27,120 nt of DNA, taken from positions 1 through 27,120 of the forward strand of contig UQLF01000022.1 in assembly GCA_900541875.1 (NCBI GenBank), in the 5' to 3' direction. Below are positions 1 to 7,039 of the stretch, in pieces. The translations under genes were made by a program, and so were the position numbers. Every line of letters starts with the position of its first letter. Position 1 is the stretch's first letter. A model generated the notes under the pieces. It was not told the DNA's origin and ran no database searches. It worked only from the letters and a program-made list of their open reading frames with translations. The DNA comes from an uncultured Collinsella sp. (GTDB taxonomy: Bacteria > Actinomycetota > Coriobacteriia > Coriobacteriales > Coriobacteriaceae).

Positions 1-10
1 GGTATCGGGT

Positions 11-48
11 TCCCACATTCATCCGCACATGTGCGGATGAATGTGGGA
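11..48. repeat. 38-bp perfect loopless palindrome
   Basis: Bases 11-29 are the exact reverse complement of bases 30-48, so each arm is 19 bases and the centre is CACATGTG. As RNA it would fold into a hairpin of about 17 bp with a tiny loop; as DNA it is a two-fold symmetric site. No run of T follows on either strand, so it is not a classical intrinsic terminator. It sits upstream of the rpsP promoter region, at the window edge, and could belong to the end of the preceding gene, to a two-fold protein-binding site, or to a dispersed repeat family. The symmetry is certain; the function is unknown. Confidence 0.85.
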
Positions 49-113
49 GGTGTTCGAATGAAGTCGATAATCAAGGGTATACCGCGCAGCTCATGTGGGG
101 TGCGTGTATGTGC

Positions 114-141
114 TTGCAAATCCCGAATTCTTGTCTAAGAT
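114..141 (+). promoter_or_regulatory. Candidate distal rpsP promoter
   Basis: TTGCAA at 114-119 and TAAGAT at 136-141 are separated by 16 bases, a fair sigma-70-type pair. The layout resembles the rplS promoter candidate (TTGCAG, 16 bases, TATACT). If used, transcription would begin near 148 and give a leader of about 120 bases before rpsP. It was read by eye only. Confidence 0.4.
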
Positions 142-185
142 ATGGATTTGCCCTCGACTACACCGAAGAAGTTGGTCTCACGGAC

Positions 186-214
186 TTCACCTGCCCGCGT
201 CGATGGCGTATTAT
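186..214 (+). promoter_or_regulatory. Candidate proximal rpsP promoter
   Basis: TTCACC at 186-191 and TATTAT at 209-214 are separated by 17 bases. The -10 box matches consensus at 5 of 6 positions and the -35 at 4 of 6. Transcription would start near 221, just before the small hairpin at 237-251. It competes with the distal pair at 114-141; both could be used. Confidence 0.4.
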
Positions 215-236
215 GTTCAACTGTTTGTTTGTAGTT

Positions 237-251
237 GCAGCCTAAAGCTGC
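237..251 (+). promoter_or_regulatory. Small hairpin in rpsP leader
   Basis: GCAGC (237-241) pairs with GCTGC (247-251) around a CTAAA loop. It ends seven bases before the GGAGGAG ribosome-binding site at 258-264. Such a hairpin could tune S16 translation, but the stem is only five pairs, so chance is possible. Confidence 0.3.
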
Positions 252-270
252 TTGGTTGGAGGAGTTTCCT

Positions 271-612
271 TTGGCAGTCAAGATTCGCCTTGCTCGTCAC
301 GGCGCTAAGAAGCGTCCGTACTACCGTGTCGTCGTCGCCGATTCCCGCGCCCCGCGTGACGGTCGTATCATCGAGGAGGTTGGCCGCTACAACCCGATGA
401 CCGCCCCCAAGACCATCAACCTCGACCTCGAGAAGATCGCCGACTGGCAGTCCAAGGGCGCTCAGCTCACCGACGCCGTCGCCGCTCTGGTCAAGGCCGC
501 CAACGAGGGCGAGAAGACCGAGACCGTTGTCAAGAAGTCCAAGAAGCAGCTCGCCAAAGAGGCCGAGGCCGCTAAGGCTGCCGCTGAGGCCGCTGAGGGC
601 GCCGAGGAGTAA
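271..612 (+). CDS. rpsP: 30S ribosomal protein S16
   Basis: Small-subunit ribosomal protein S16, which binds 16S rRNA early in 30S assembly. The predicted 113-residue product opens with the family signature AVKIRLARHGAKKRPYYR and continues with the conserved GRYNP segment. I chose the TTG at 271 because the conserved N-terminus begins exactly there and GGAGGAG (258-264) lies six bases upstream; the in-frame TTG at 235 would add 12 residues foreign to the family. After about residue 80 the protein has a charged Ala/Lys/Glu-rich tail, common in actinobacterial S16. It heads the cluster rpsP-khpA-rimM-trmD-lepB and is followed after three bases by khpA. Confidence 0.96.
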   Translation: MAVKIRLARHGAKKRPYYRVVVADSRAPRDGRIIEEVGRYNPMTAPKTINLDLEKIADWQSKGAQLTDAVAALVKAANEGEKTETVVKKSKKQLAKEAEAAKAAAEAAEGAEE

Positions 613-615
613 ATC

Positions 616-900
616 GTGCCTGAGGTTGACGCTGCACAGCTCGAGGGTGAGGCAATGCTCTCAGATCGCATCGCCGATCTCGTCGAATATCTCGTTGTTC
701 AGATCGTCGACGACCCGGATTCCGTGAGCCTTGAGGTCATCGATGGTGACGACGCCTCCACGATTGAGGTTTCGGTCGCCGAGGATGACGTCGCTAAGGT
801 CATCGGCCGTCGTGGCCGTACCATCAAGGCCATTCGCACGCTCGCCCGTGCACTGGCCGCTCGCCTCGACACTGCTGTCGAGGTAGAGGTTCTGGGCTAG
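616..900 (+). CDS. khpA: KhpA-type KH-domain RNA-binding protein
   Basis: Short single-KH-domain protein, the RNA-binding KhpA family found between rpsP and rimM in many Gram-positive bacteria; in streptococci KhpA pairs with KhpB (Jag) and affects cell elongation. The KH core VIGRRGRTIKAIRTLARA carries the GxxG loop (GRRG). The GTG at 616 has GAGGAG six bases upstream, inside the end of rpsP, and gives 94 residues. An ATG at 655, also preceded by a purine-rich GAGGGTGAGG, would give 81 residues, closer to the usual KhpA length, so the start is uncertain. Family assignment is firm; the role in this organism is inferred. Confidence 0.9.
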   Translation: MPEVDAAQLEGEAMLSDRIADLVEYLVVQIVDDPDSVSLEVIDGDDASTIEVSVAEDDVAKVIGRRGRTIKAIRTLARALAARLDTAVEVEVLG

Positions 901-904
901 GACC

Positions 905-1426
905 TTGAGGTCCCAGTACAAAAACATCGCCCGTGTGGTCAAGCCGCACGGAAGGAAGGGGGAGGTCCTCGCGCAGCCGCTGCGGGGGCTTCCTTCTGTA
1001 TTAGAGCCTGGTATGCGCGTCGCCCTGACGCCGCCGGCGCTCAAGCGCGACCGCTTTTGCACGGTCGTGTCCGTCACCGATACGGGCGATGGCGATCTGG
1101 TCTCGTTTGAGGGCATTGACGACTTGACGGCCGCCGAGGGCATCACGGGATGCTACGTGCTGGCAAATCGTGACGACTTTGAGCTCGATTCGCTTGACGC
1201 TGCCTATACCGACCTGATGGGTCGCGAGGTGGTCGACGAGCGTTTCGGTTCGCTCGGCACAATCGTCGAGATCATGTCGACGCCCGCTAACGATGTTTGG
1301 GTTGTCGAGGGCGATCGGTACGGCGAGGTACTGATTCCCGTGATCGAGCAGGTTGTGCTCGATCTTCCCGACACAGGAACAATTTCCGTCCACGTTATGG
1401 ACGGCCTGATCGATATGGACAAGTAG
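905..1426 (+). CDS. rimM: Ribosome maturation factor RimM
   Basis: 16S rRNA processing factor that binds S19 and helps mature the 30S head. The 173-residue product has the N-terminal RimM beta-barrel with the typical IARVVKPHGRKGEV near residues 8-21 and a C-terminal PRC-barrel portion (DLMGREVVDE, then YGEVLIPV). The start is TTG 905, since an in-frame stop at 884 leaves little room upstream and the conserved motif begins soon after; the ribosome-binding site is weak, suggesting translational coupling to khpA, which ends five bases earlier. It is followed after ten bases by trmD, the classical partner. Confidence 0.95.
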   Translation: MRSQYKNIARVVKPHGRKGEVLAQPLRGLPSVLEPGMRVALTPPALKRDRFCTVVSVTDTGDGDLVSFEGIDDLTAAEGITGCYVLANRDDFELDSLDAAYTDLMGREVVDERFGSLGTIVEIMSTPANDVWVVEGDRYGEVLIPVIEQVVLDLPDTGTISVHVMDGLIDMDK

Positions 1427-1436
1427 GGAGGACAAC

Positions 1437-2195
1437 ATGCTGATTGAGACCCTTTCGGTCTTTCCCGAGATGTTTGAGCCCGTCATGTCCACATCGATTT
1501 TGGGCCGCGCCCGCAAGGCCGGCCTTTTTGATTTTAAGGCGTATAACCTGCGCGACTGGACGCACGACCGTCATCGTACCGTCGATGACGAGCCGTACGG
1601 CGGCGGGCAGGGCATGCTCATGAAGGTCGAGCCTATCGCAGAGGCCATCGAGGCCATTAGCGCAGAGGGTCCCAAGCCCACGGTTGTGTTCTTCACCCCC
1701 TGTGGCGAGCCCTTTACGCAGCATGTGGCCGAGCGCCTGCTCAAAAGCGAGCGCCTGCTGTTTGTGTGCAGTCGCTACGAAGGCGTCGATGAGCGCGCGT
1801 ATGCGTATGCCGACGAGCGTCTGTCGATCGGCGACTATGTGCTCACGGGCGGCGAGCTACCCGCCATGGTCGTTGCCGATGCCGTCGTACGCCTCATCCC
1901 CGGCGCCCTGGGCGACGAGATGAGCAACGTGGACGAGTCGTTCTCGACCGCCGAGGACGGAGGCCTGCTCGAGTACGCGCAGTACACCCGCCCCGCTGAG
2001 TTCAACGGCGAGGGCGTGCCTCCTGTGCTCGTGAGTGGCGATCACGCCAAAGTTGACGCTTGGCGCCGCAAGAACGCCATCGAGCGCACCTGCCGCTGGC
2101 GTCCCGACTTGATCGAGACGGCGCGGCTCACGCCCGAGGAGCGCGCTTACGCGCAGGAGATTCTTAACGCTTCGTATTCGAAGAGCGAGGAGTGA
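1437..2195 (+). CDS. trmD: tRNA (guanine-37-N1)-methyltransferase TrmD
   Basis: S-adenosylmethionine-dependent enzyme making m1G37 in tRNAs that read codons such as CCN and CUN, which prevents +1 frameshifting. The 252 residues include MLIETLSVFPEMFEP at the N-terminus, DEPYGGGQGMLMK, RYEGVDER, and the trefoil-knot segment SIGDYVLTGGELPAM. The ATG at 1437 follows GGGAGGA with good spacing. It completes the rpsP-khpA-rimM-trmD order; in many bacteria rplS comes next, but here lepB follows and rplS lies about 7.8 kb away. The TGA ends at 2195, three bases before the favoured lepB ATG. Confidence 0.97.
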   Translation: MLIETLSVFPEMFEPVMSTSILGRARKAGLFDFKAYNLRDWTHDRHRTVDDEPYGGGQGMLMKVEPIAEAIEAISAEGPKPTVVFFTPCGEPFTQHVAERLLKSERLLFVCSRYEGVDERAYAYADERLSIGDYVLTGGELPAMVVADAVVRLIPGALGDEMSNVDESFSTAEDGGLLEYAQYTRPAEFNGEGVPPVLVSGDHAKVDAWRRKNAIERTCRWRPDLIETARLTPEERAYAQEILNASYSKSEE

Positions 2196-2197
2196 GT

Positions 2198-2761
2198 ATG
2201 GTTCCTACGCAACATTCCGCGTTGAGGGGCGCTTTTGAGTGGATCGCGGTCATCGCGATCGCGCTGGTCGCCACCTTCCTGATTCGCTCGTTTGTGGTCG
2301 AGCCCTTTGTGGTGCCCACCGGCTCCATGGAGTCCACGATCGAGATTGGCGACCAGATCTTGGCACAAAAGGTGAGCCTCGAGCTCGGTCAGCCCGTCAA
2401 GCAGGGCGATATCGTGGTGTTTCACAACCCCGATGGCACCTCCGAGCATGATGTTCTTGTCAAGCGCGTTATTGCCACGGCCGGCCAGACGGTCGACCTG
2501 CAGGACGGCAAGGTGGTCGTTGACGGCCAAGCGCTCGACGAGGACTATACGGCGGGCATGAGCTGGCCGCTTTCGGTCCAAGCGCCCGGCGCCCAGGTGA
2601 GCTATCCCTACACCGTCCCCGACGGGTGTGTGTGGGTGATGGGCGACAACCGAGAGAACTCAGCCGACTCCCGCTATTTTGGGCCGGTCGACCGCTCCGA
2701 TTTAATGGCCGTGGCACTCGTTCGCTACTGGCCGCTCAACCGCATCGGCGCTATCGACTAA
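2198..2761 (+). CDS. lepB: Signal peptidase I
   Basis: Membrane-bound serine protease that removes signal peptides from secreted pre-proteins. One N-terminal transmembrane helix (about residues 12-30) is followed by box B, VVPTGSMESTI, with the nucleophile Ser43, and box D, DVLVKRVIATAGQTV, with general-base Lys89; MGDNRENSADSR is the conserved box E. At 187 residues it is a compact Gram-positive-type enzyme. I prefer ATG 2198, with GAGGAG (2187-2192) five bases upstream; a GTG at 2192 overlaps that site and the trmD stop. It is probably co-transcribed with trmD. Confidence 0.95.
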   Translation: MVPTQHSALRGAFEWIAVIAIALVATFLIRSFVVEPFVVPTGSMESTIEIGDQILAQKVSLELGQPVKQGDIVVFHNPDGTSEHDVLVKRVIATAGQTVDLQDGKVVVDGQALDEDYTAGMSWPLSVQAPGAQVSYPYTVPDGCVWVMGDNRENSADSRYFGPVDRSDLMAVALVRYWPLNRIGAID

Positions 2762-2768
2762 AAACCGC

Positions 2769-2774
2769 TATAGT
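2769..2774 (+). promoter_or_regulatory. Possible -10 box for glyQ
   Basis: TATAGT, followed by AC, lies in the 59-base gap between lepB and glyQ. I find no convincing -35 at 16-18 bases upstream. The same octamer TATAGTAC occurs before ppdK at 6959. A weak or activator-dependent promoter is possible, or glyQ may be served by readthrough from lepB. Confidence 0.3.
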
Positions 2775-2820
2775 ACAGTACCTAACCGTGTAATCGTTTC
2801 GACGAGGGGATATTAGAGGC

Positions 2821-3732
2821 ATGAACGCTTCATCGCTTTCCTTCCAAGACATCATCCTGCGCCTCCAGCAGTACTGGGGCGAGCAGGGCTGCGTCATTAT
2901 GCAGCCCTATGACTCCGAGGTCGGTGCCGGTACCTTCCATACCGCGACCACGCTGCGCTCGCTCGGTCCCGCCGAGTGGCGCACCTGTTATGCGCAGCCT
3001 TGCCGCCGTCCCGCCGACGGCCGCTACGGCGAGAACCCCAACCGCATGCAGCACTACTATCAGTTCCAGGTGCTCATCAAGCCGTCGCCGGTCAACGCCC
3101 AGGAGCTCTACCTGGGTTCGCTGGCCGCCATTGGCCTGGATCCCAACGACCATGACGTCCGCTTTGTCGAGGACGACTGGGAGAGCCCGACGCTCGGCGC
3201 CTGGGGCCTTGGCTGGGAGGTCTGGCTCAACGGCATGGAGGTCACGCAGTTTACGTACTTCCAGCAGGTGGGCGGCATCGAGGTCGACCCCGTGCCCGTC
3301 GAGATCACCTATGGCCTGGAGCGTATCGCCATGTACGCCCAGGGCGTCAACTCCGTCTACGACCTGGTGTGGAGCTATCTGCCCGACGGAACGCCCATGA
3401 CCTATGGCGACGTGTTCCTCGAGAACGAGCGCGAGTTCAGTGCCTATAACTTTGAGGTCGCCAACGTCGAGATGATGCGTCAGAAGTTTGACGACTACGA
3501 GGCCGAGTGCCATTCCTGCCTGGAGCGCAAGCTGCCGCTGCCGGCGTACGACTGCGTTATGAAGTGCAGCCACGCCTTCAACCTGCTCGATGCCCGTGGC
3601 GCCCTGTCCGCGGTCGAGCGCGCTAACTACATCTTGCGCGTCCGCGCCGTCGCCAAGGCGTGCTGCGAGGCCTATATGGCCGAGGTCGCCGGAGTTAACG
3701 AGAATGCCGATCAGGAAGGCGAGGTGGCGTAA
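2821..3732 (+). CDS. glyQ: Glycine--tRNA ligase alpha subunit
   Basis: Catalytic alpha subunit of the bacterial alpha2-beta2 glycyl-tRNA synthetase, a class II enzyme that activates glycine with ATP. Its 303 residues match the family's usual length. Recognisable blocks are the N-terminal LSFQDIILRLQQYWGEQGC, then QPCRRPADGRYGENPNR, VWLNGMEVTQFTYFQQVGG, and VEITYGLERIAMYAQG. ATG 2821 is the natural start. The beta subunit gene begins three bases after its stop, as expected for subunits made in equal amounts. Confidence 0.97.
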   Translation: MNASSLSFQDIILRLQQYWGEQGCVIMQPYDSEVGAGTFHTATTLRSLGPAEWRTCYAQPCRRPADGRYGENPNRMQHYYQFQVLIKPSPVNAQELYLGSLAAIGLDPNDHDVRFVEDDWESPTLGAWGLGWEVWLNGMEVTQFTYFQQVGGIEVDPVPVEITYGLERIAMYAQGVNSVYDLVWSYLPDGTPMTYGDVFLENEREFSAYNFEVANVEMMRQKFDDYEAECHSCLERKLPLPAYDCVMKCSHAFNLLDARGALSAVERANYILRVRAVAKACCEAYMAEVAGVNENADQEGEVA

Positions 3733-3735
3733 GCC

Positions 3736-5832
3736 ATGGCAGACGCTAAGGATTTCCTGTTTGAGATCGGTACGGAGGAAATGCCCTCCGCACCGCTGAA
3801 CAATGCCGTCAAGCAGCTCGGCACCATGATCGCCAAGGGTCTCGACGAGGCCGGTTTGGCCCATGGCGAGGTCCGCGTGATTTCGAGCCCGCGTCGTCTG
3901 GCTGCGCTCGTGGCCAACGTCGCCACCGCGACCGATGAGGTCCATGAGGTCAAGCGCGGTCCCGCGGCAAACATTGCCTTTGATGCCGACGGCAACGCCA
4001 CCAAGGCCGCCCAGGGCTTCGCCCGCAAGTGCGGTGTGGCTGCCGAGGACCTGGTCCGTCGCGAGGACACCGACGGCCGCGAGTATGTGTTCGCCGAGAA
4101 GAACATTCCCTCCGCACCGGCTACGCCGATTCTGACCGCTCTGTGCGAGAAGACCATCGCCGGTCTGCAGTGGCCCAACTACCGCTCCCAGCGCTGGGGC
4201 CACGAGCACGTCACGTTCGTGCGTCCGGTCCGTTGGATCTGCTGCCTTTTGGGCGAGGATGTTGTTCCCGTGTCGTTTGCCGACGTGACGAGTGGCAACA
4301 CCACGCGTGGTCATCGCGTACTTGGCCCTGGTGACCATGTGGTTGCCAGCCCCGCCGTCTACGAGCAGGTGCTCGAGGACGCCGGCGTGCTTTCTGCCGA
4401 GCGTCGCCGTGAGGCCATTCTTGCCGGTATCGCCGAGGTCGAGGCCGCTCGCCCCGGCTGTCATGTCGACACGCCCAAGAAGGTCTTTGAGGAGGTCATT
4501 AACCTCTGCGAGTGGCCGACGGTGCTCGTCGGTACCTTCGATGAGGAGTTCCTCAAGGTCCCGCACGAGATCATCTGCGAGTCCATGCTCACCAACCAGC
4601 GCTATTTCCCGATCTATGACGGCGAGGGCAAGCTGACGCGTGAGTTTGTGGTCGTTTCCAACAGCAAGCCCGAGAACGCCGAGCGCGTGATCGACGGCAA
4701 CGAGCGCGTCGTGCGCGCCCGTCTGGACGACGCCAAGTTCTTCTACGAGGAGGACCTGAAGATCTCCCTCGACGAGTTCCGCGAGCGTCTGGCCAAGGTT
4801 GCCTTCCAGGAGAAGCTCGGTAGCGTGCTCGCTAAGTCTGAGCGCATTGAGCAGCTAGCGCTCGCTATTGCCCGTGAGGCACGCCTGGGCGCTCACCTGG
4901 CTGCCGATGCCGCTCGTGCCGCGCACCTGTGCAAGGCCGACCTGGTGTCTAACGCCGTCGTCGAGTTCACGAGCCAGCAGGGCGTGATGGGTGGTTATTA
5001 CGCGACCGCGATGGGGGAGAACGACGAGGTCTCCCACGCCATTCGCGATCACTATCGTCCCCGCTTTGCCGGCGACGAGCTGCCTGAGGGCACCGCTGGC
5101 TGCATCGTGGCCTGCGCCGACAAACTCGATACCATCGCCGGTATCTTTGCCATCGGCGAGCCCCCGACCGGCTCTTCGGACCCCTACGCGCTGCGTCGTG
5201 CCGCTATCGGCATCATCAACATCCTGCGCGACCGTCTGCCGATCGACCCCACGTCGCTCATCGACTTCGCCCTCGAGCTCTACAGTGAGCAGGGCATTGA
5301 GTTCGACGCCGCCGAGGTCGCCCAGCAGGTCCGTGACTTCTTCCACGGCCGCCTGGTGAGCATGGCCCGCGACGAGAAGATTCCTGCCGATACCGTCGCC
5401 GCCGTCTCCGCGGTGCACATCATCGCCCCGTCTGTCTTCTTCGCCCGCTGCGCCGCACTCGACGAGGCTCGCAAGAACGACGCTGAGACCTTCGACAACC
5501 TGGCTACCGCCTATGCCCGCGCCGCGCACATCTCCAAGCCCGAGCTGGGTGCGGAGTACGACCGCGCCCTGATGGGCGAGGTCGAGCTTGCGCTTGCCGA
5601 CGCCTCCGAGGCCGCTCAGACCGCCGTCGATGCTGCTCTCGCCGCCGAGGACTACTCGGCCGCATTTGCCGCGCTCGCCGCCCTGCGCGCACCCATCGAC
5701 CGCTTCTTCGACGAGGTTATGGTCATGGACAAGGACGAGCAGCTCCGCGATAATCGCCTTAAGCTGCTCAACCGCTTCGAGGCCGTTTTCTCCGGCATCG
5801 CCAACATCGGTGAGCTTGCCCGCAAAAAGTAA
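3736..5832 (+). CDS. glyS: Glycine--tRNA ligase beta subunit
   Basis: tRNA-binding beta subunit of the heterotetrameric glycyl-tRNA synthetase. The 698-residue product begins with the family hallmark FLFEIGTEEMPSAPL and carries conserved blocks such as HVTFVRPVRWI, LTNQRYFPIYD, RARLDDAKFFYEEDL, and ADKLDTIAGIF followed by GSSDPYALRRAAIGI in the HD-like region. The C-terminus forms the anticodon-binding portion and is alanine-rich. It is immediately downstream of glyQ and certainly translated with it. Length is close to that of the Escherichia coli protein; no disruption is seen. Confidence 0.97.
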   Translation: MADAKDFLFEIGTEEMPSAPLNNAVKQLGTMIAKGLDEAGLAHGEVRVISSPRRLAALVANVATATDEVHEVKRGPAANIAFDADGNATKAAQGFARKCGVAAEDLVRREDTDGREYVFAEKNIPSAPATPILTALCEKTIAGLQWPNYRSQRWGHEHVTFVRPVRWICCLLGEDVVPVSFADVTSGNTTRGHRVLGPGDHVVASPAVYEQVLEDAGVLSAERRREAILAGIAEVEAARPGCHVDTPKKVFEEVINLCEWPTVLVGTFDEEFLKVPHEIICESMLTNQRYFPIYDGEGKLTREFVVVSNSKPENAERVIDGNERVVRARLDDAKFFYEEDLKISLDEFRERLAKVAFQEKLGSVLAKSERIEQLALAIAREARLGAHLAADAARAAHLCKADLVSNAVVEFTSQQGVMGGYYATAMGENDEVSHAIRDHYRPRFAGDELPEGTAGCIVACADKLDTIAGIFAIGEPPTGSSDPYALRRAAIGIINILRDRLPIDPTSLIDFALELYSEQGIEFDAAEVAQQVRDFFHGRLVSMARDEKIPADTVAAVSAVHIIAPSVFFARCAALDEARKNDAETFDNLATAYARAAHISKPELGAEYDRALMGEVELALADASEAAQTAVDAALAAEDYSAAFAALAALRAPIDRFFDEVMVMDKDEQLRDNRLKLLNRFEAVFSGIANIGELARKK

Positions 5833-5866
5833 GCTAACCTGCGCATAAGCGCAAAAGGAGCCCCGC

Positions 5867-6742
5867 ATGGATTGCCCGGTCACTGCTCGTCCCACCGTTA
5901 TCGTTATCTCCGACTCGCTCGGTGATACCGCTTGTGAGGTGGTGCTTGCGGCGTCCGGGCAATTTGATGAAGGGGCTTTTCGCGTTTTGCGCCTGTCCAA
6001 GGTGACCTCTGTGGAGCAGGTCAAGTCGTTTGTGGGGCCGCGCGTCGATGCCGACCATCGCGATATCGCCGTGTTCCACACCATTGTCGACCCGGCCCTT
6101 CGTGCTCGTGTGCTCGACTACTTGGGCATGCTGCACATTCGCTCGGTCGACCTGATCGGTCCGACGCTCGCCGTGCTGTCGTCGCTCATCGGTGTGCCGC
6201 CCAAGGGCGTTGCGGGCGTGATCCACAAGACCGATGACCGCTATTTCCATCGTATCGAGGCCATGGAGTATTTCGTTGAGCACGATGACGGGCGCGGTTG
6301 CGACGATCTGTCGGGTGCCGATATCGTGCTGCTGGGCGTATCGCGCACGTCCAAGACGCCGCTGTCGATGTTTTTGGCCTTTCAAGGTTACAAGGTTGCC
6401 AATGTTCCGTTGGCCCACGGCATGGAGCCGCCCAAGTCGATTTACGAGGTTGACCCGATGCGCCTGTTCGGCCTGATTTCGACCGTCGATGTGATTTCCG
6501 AAATTCGCGATAGCCGCTTGGGCGACGACTACGCCCGTGCCGTTGCCGGCTCCTATGCCGAGCCCGAGAGCGTGCGCAGCGAGCTCGAGGAAGCCCGTGC
6601 CCTCATGAAGCGCCTGGGCTGCTTTGTGGTGCGCACCGACGGCAAAGCCATCGAGGAGAGCGCCTCCGAGATCATCAGCCACTTGGAGGAAATCCAAGAA
6701 GCCCGTGCCCGCCGCGCCACCCGTCGAGCCCAACAAAGCTAG
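5867..6742 (+). CDS. Pyruvate, phosphate dikinase regulatory protein (DUF299)
   Basis: Bifunctional serine/threonine kinase and pyrophosphorylase of the PDRP/PSRP family. In the family it inactivates PPDK by ADP-dependent phosphorylation of an active-site threonine and reactivates it by phosphate-dependent removal. The 291 residues show VIVISDSLGDTA at the N-terminus, HKTDDRYFHRIEAMEYFVEHDDG in mid-protein (two conserved blocks), and the P-loop-like GVSRTSKT at residues 157-164. ATG 5867 follows AAAAGGAG. The target enzyme PPDK is the next gene, which favours PPDK rather than PEP synthetase as substrate. The last ~15 residues are Arg/Ala-rich. Confidence 0.94.
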   Translation: MDCPVTARPTVIVISDSLGDTACEVVLAASGQFDEGAFRVLRLSKVTSVEQVKSFVGPRVDADHRDIAVFHTIVDPALRARVLDYLGMLHIRSVDLIGPTLAVLSSLIGVPPKGVAGVIHKTDDRYFHRIEAMEYFVEHDDGRGCDDLSGADIVLLGVSRTSKTPLSMFLAFQGYKVANVPLAHGMEPPKSIYEVDPMRLFGLISTVDVISEIRDSRLGDDYARAVAGSYAEPESVRSELEEARALMKRLGCFVVRTDGKAIEESASEIISHLEEIQEARARRATRRAQQS

Positions 6743-6879
6743 TTTATTGGGGTAGCTAAAAATGCCCCGTCTAAAATAACTAACTAAAAATAATGCACGA
6801 GAATGGTAAAGCGATTTAGCAAGAAACTGGCATTTGACCTGCAAGCCTCTTGCATTGGTATCTTCATAAGGTAACCACC

Positions 6880-6917
6880 TTTACCTACCGTTTACCGCCA
6901 CATTTACCACGTTTACC
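6880..6917 (+). promoter_or_regulatory. Four TTTACC direct repeats upstream of ppdK
   Basis: TTTACC occurs at 6880, 6891, 6903 and 6912, that is at spacings of 11, 12 and 9 bases, close to one helical turn. The inverse form GGTAAA is at 6805-6810 and a GGTAACC palindrome lies at 6870-6876. The cluster ends about 40 bases upstream of the TATAGT box, the place expected for an activator. The repeats are directly visible; the regulator is unknown. Confidence 0.6.
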
Positions 6918-6958
6918 AAACCCCGCGCCCTCTACGCAAGCCCGCTCAATGCCCGCCG

Positions 6959-6964
6959 TATAGT
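6959..6964 (+). promoter_or_regulatory. Candidate ppdK -10 box
   Basis: TATAGT, followed by AC, lies 75 bases before the ppdK start. No -35-like hexamer is found 16-18 bases upstream, which would fit a promoter dependent on an activator bound at the TTTACC repeats. Read by eye. Confidence 0.4.
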
Positions 6965-7039
6965 ACCCTCACGGCCCGCATCCGGCGGGTCGATTCGTCA
7001 CCACGGTCGTGCGCGAGAGCGCATGGAAGGGGAAGTATC

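Larger units (their letters stand above)
6743..7039. other. 297-bp gap before ppdK: AT-rich stretch, repeats, -10 box
   Basis: The first ~100 bases are unusually AT-rich for this window (runs of TAAAATAACTAACTAAAAA). A short GGGG/CCCC pair near 6749-6768 lacks a T-run and is not a convincing terminator. Then come GGTAAA (6805-6810), a GGTAACC palindrome (6870-6876), four TTTACC repeats (6880-6917) and a TATAGT box (6959-6964). I see no gene here. Confidence 0.6.

Noticed and set aside
11..48. Palindrome as an intrinsic terminator of the upstream gene
   Set aside because: Neither strand has a T-run after the stem; it is kept as an unexplained palindrome.
142..234. Possible 30-residue leader peptide (ATG 142 to TAG)
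   Set aside because: No ribosome-binding site, the ATG abuts the TAAGAT box, and the sequence has no run of codons suggesting attenuation.
95..400. Open frame overlapping the rpsP start
   Set aside because: Composition unlike neighbours and out of frame with S16, which is certain.
2830..4566. 578-codon - strand frame opposite glyQ/glyS
   Set aside because: Same codon-bias shadow effect; it spans two real genes and has no ribosome-binding site that fits.
6749..6768. GGGG/CCCC hairpin as terminator of the PPDK regulator gene
   Set aside because: Only four pairs with a 12-base loop, and the following sequence is A-rich rather than T-rich on the + strand.
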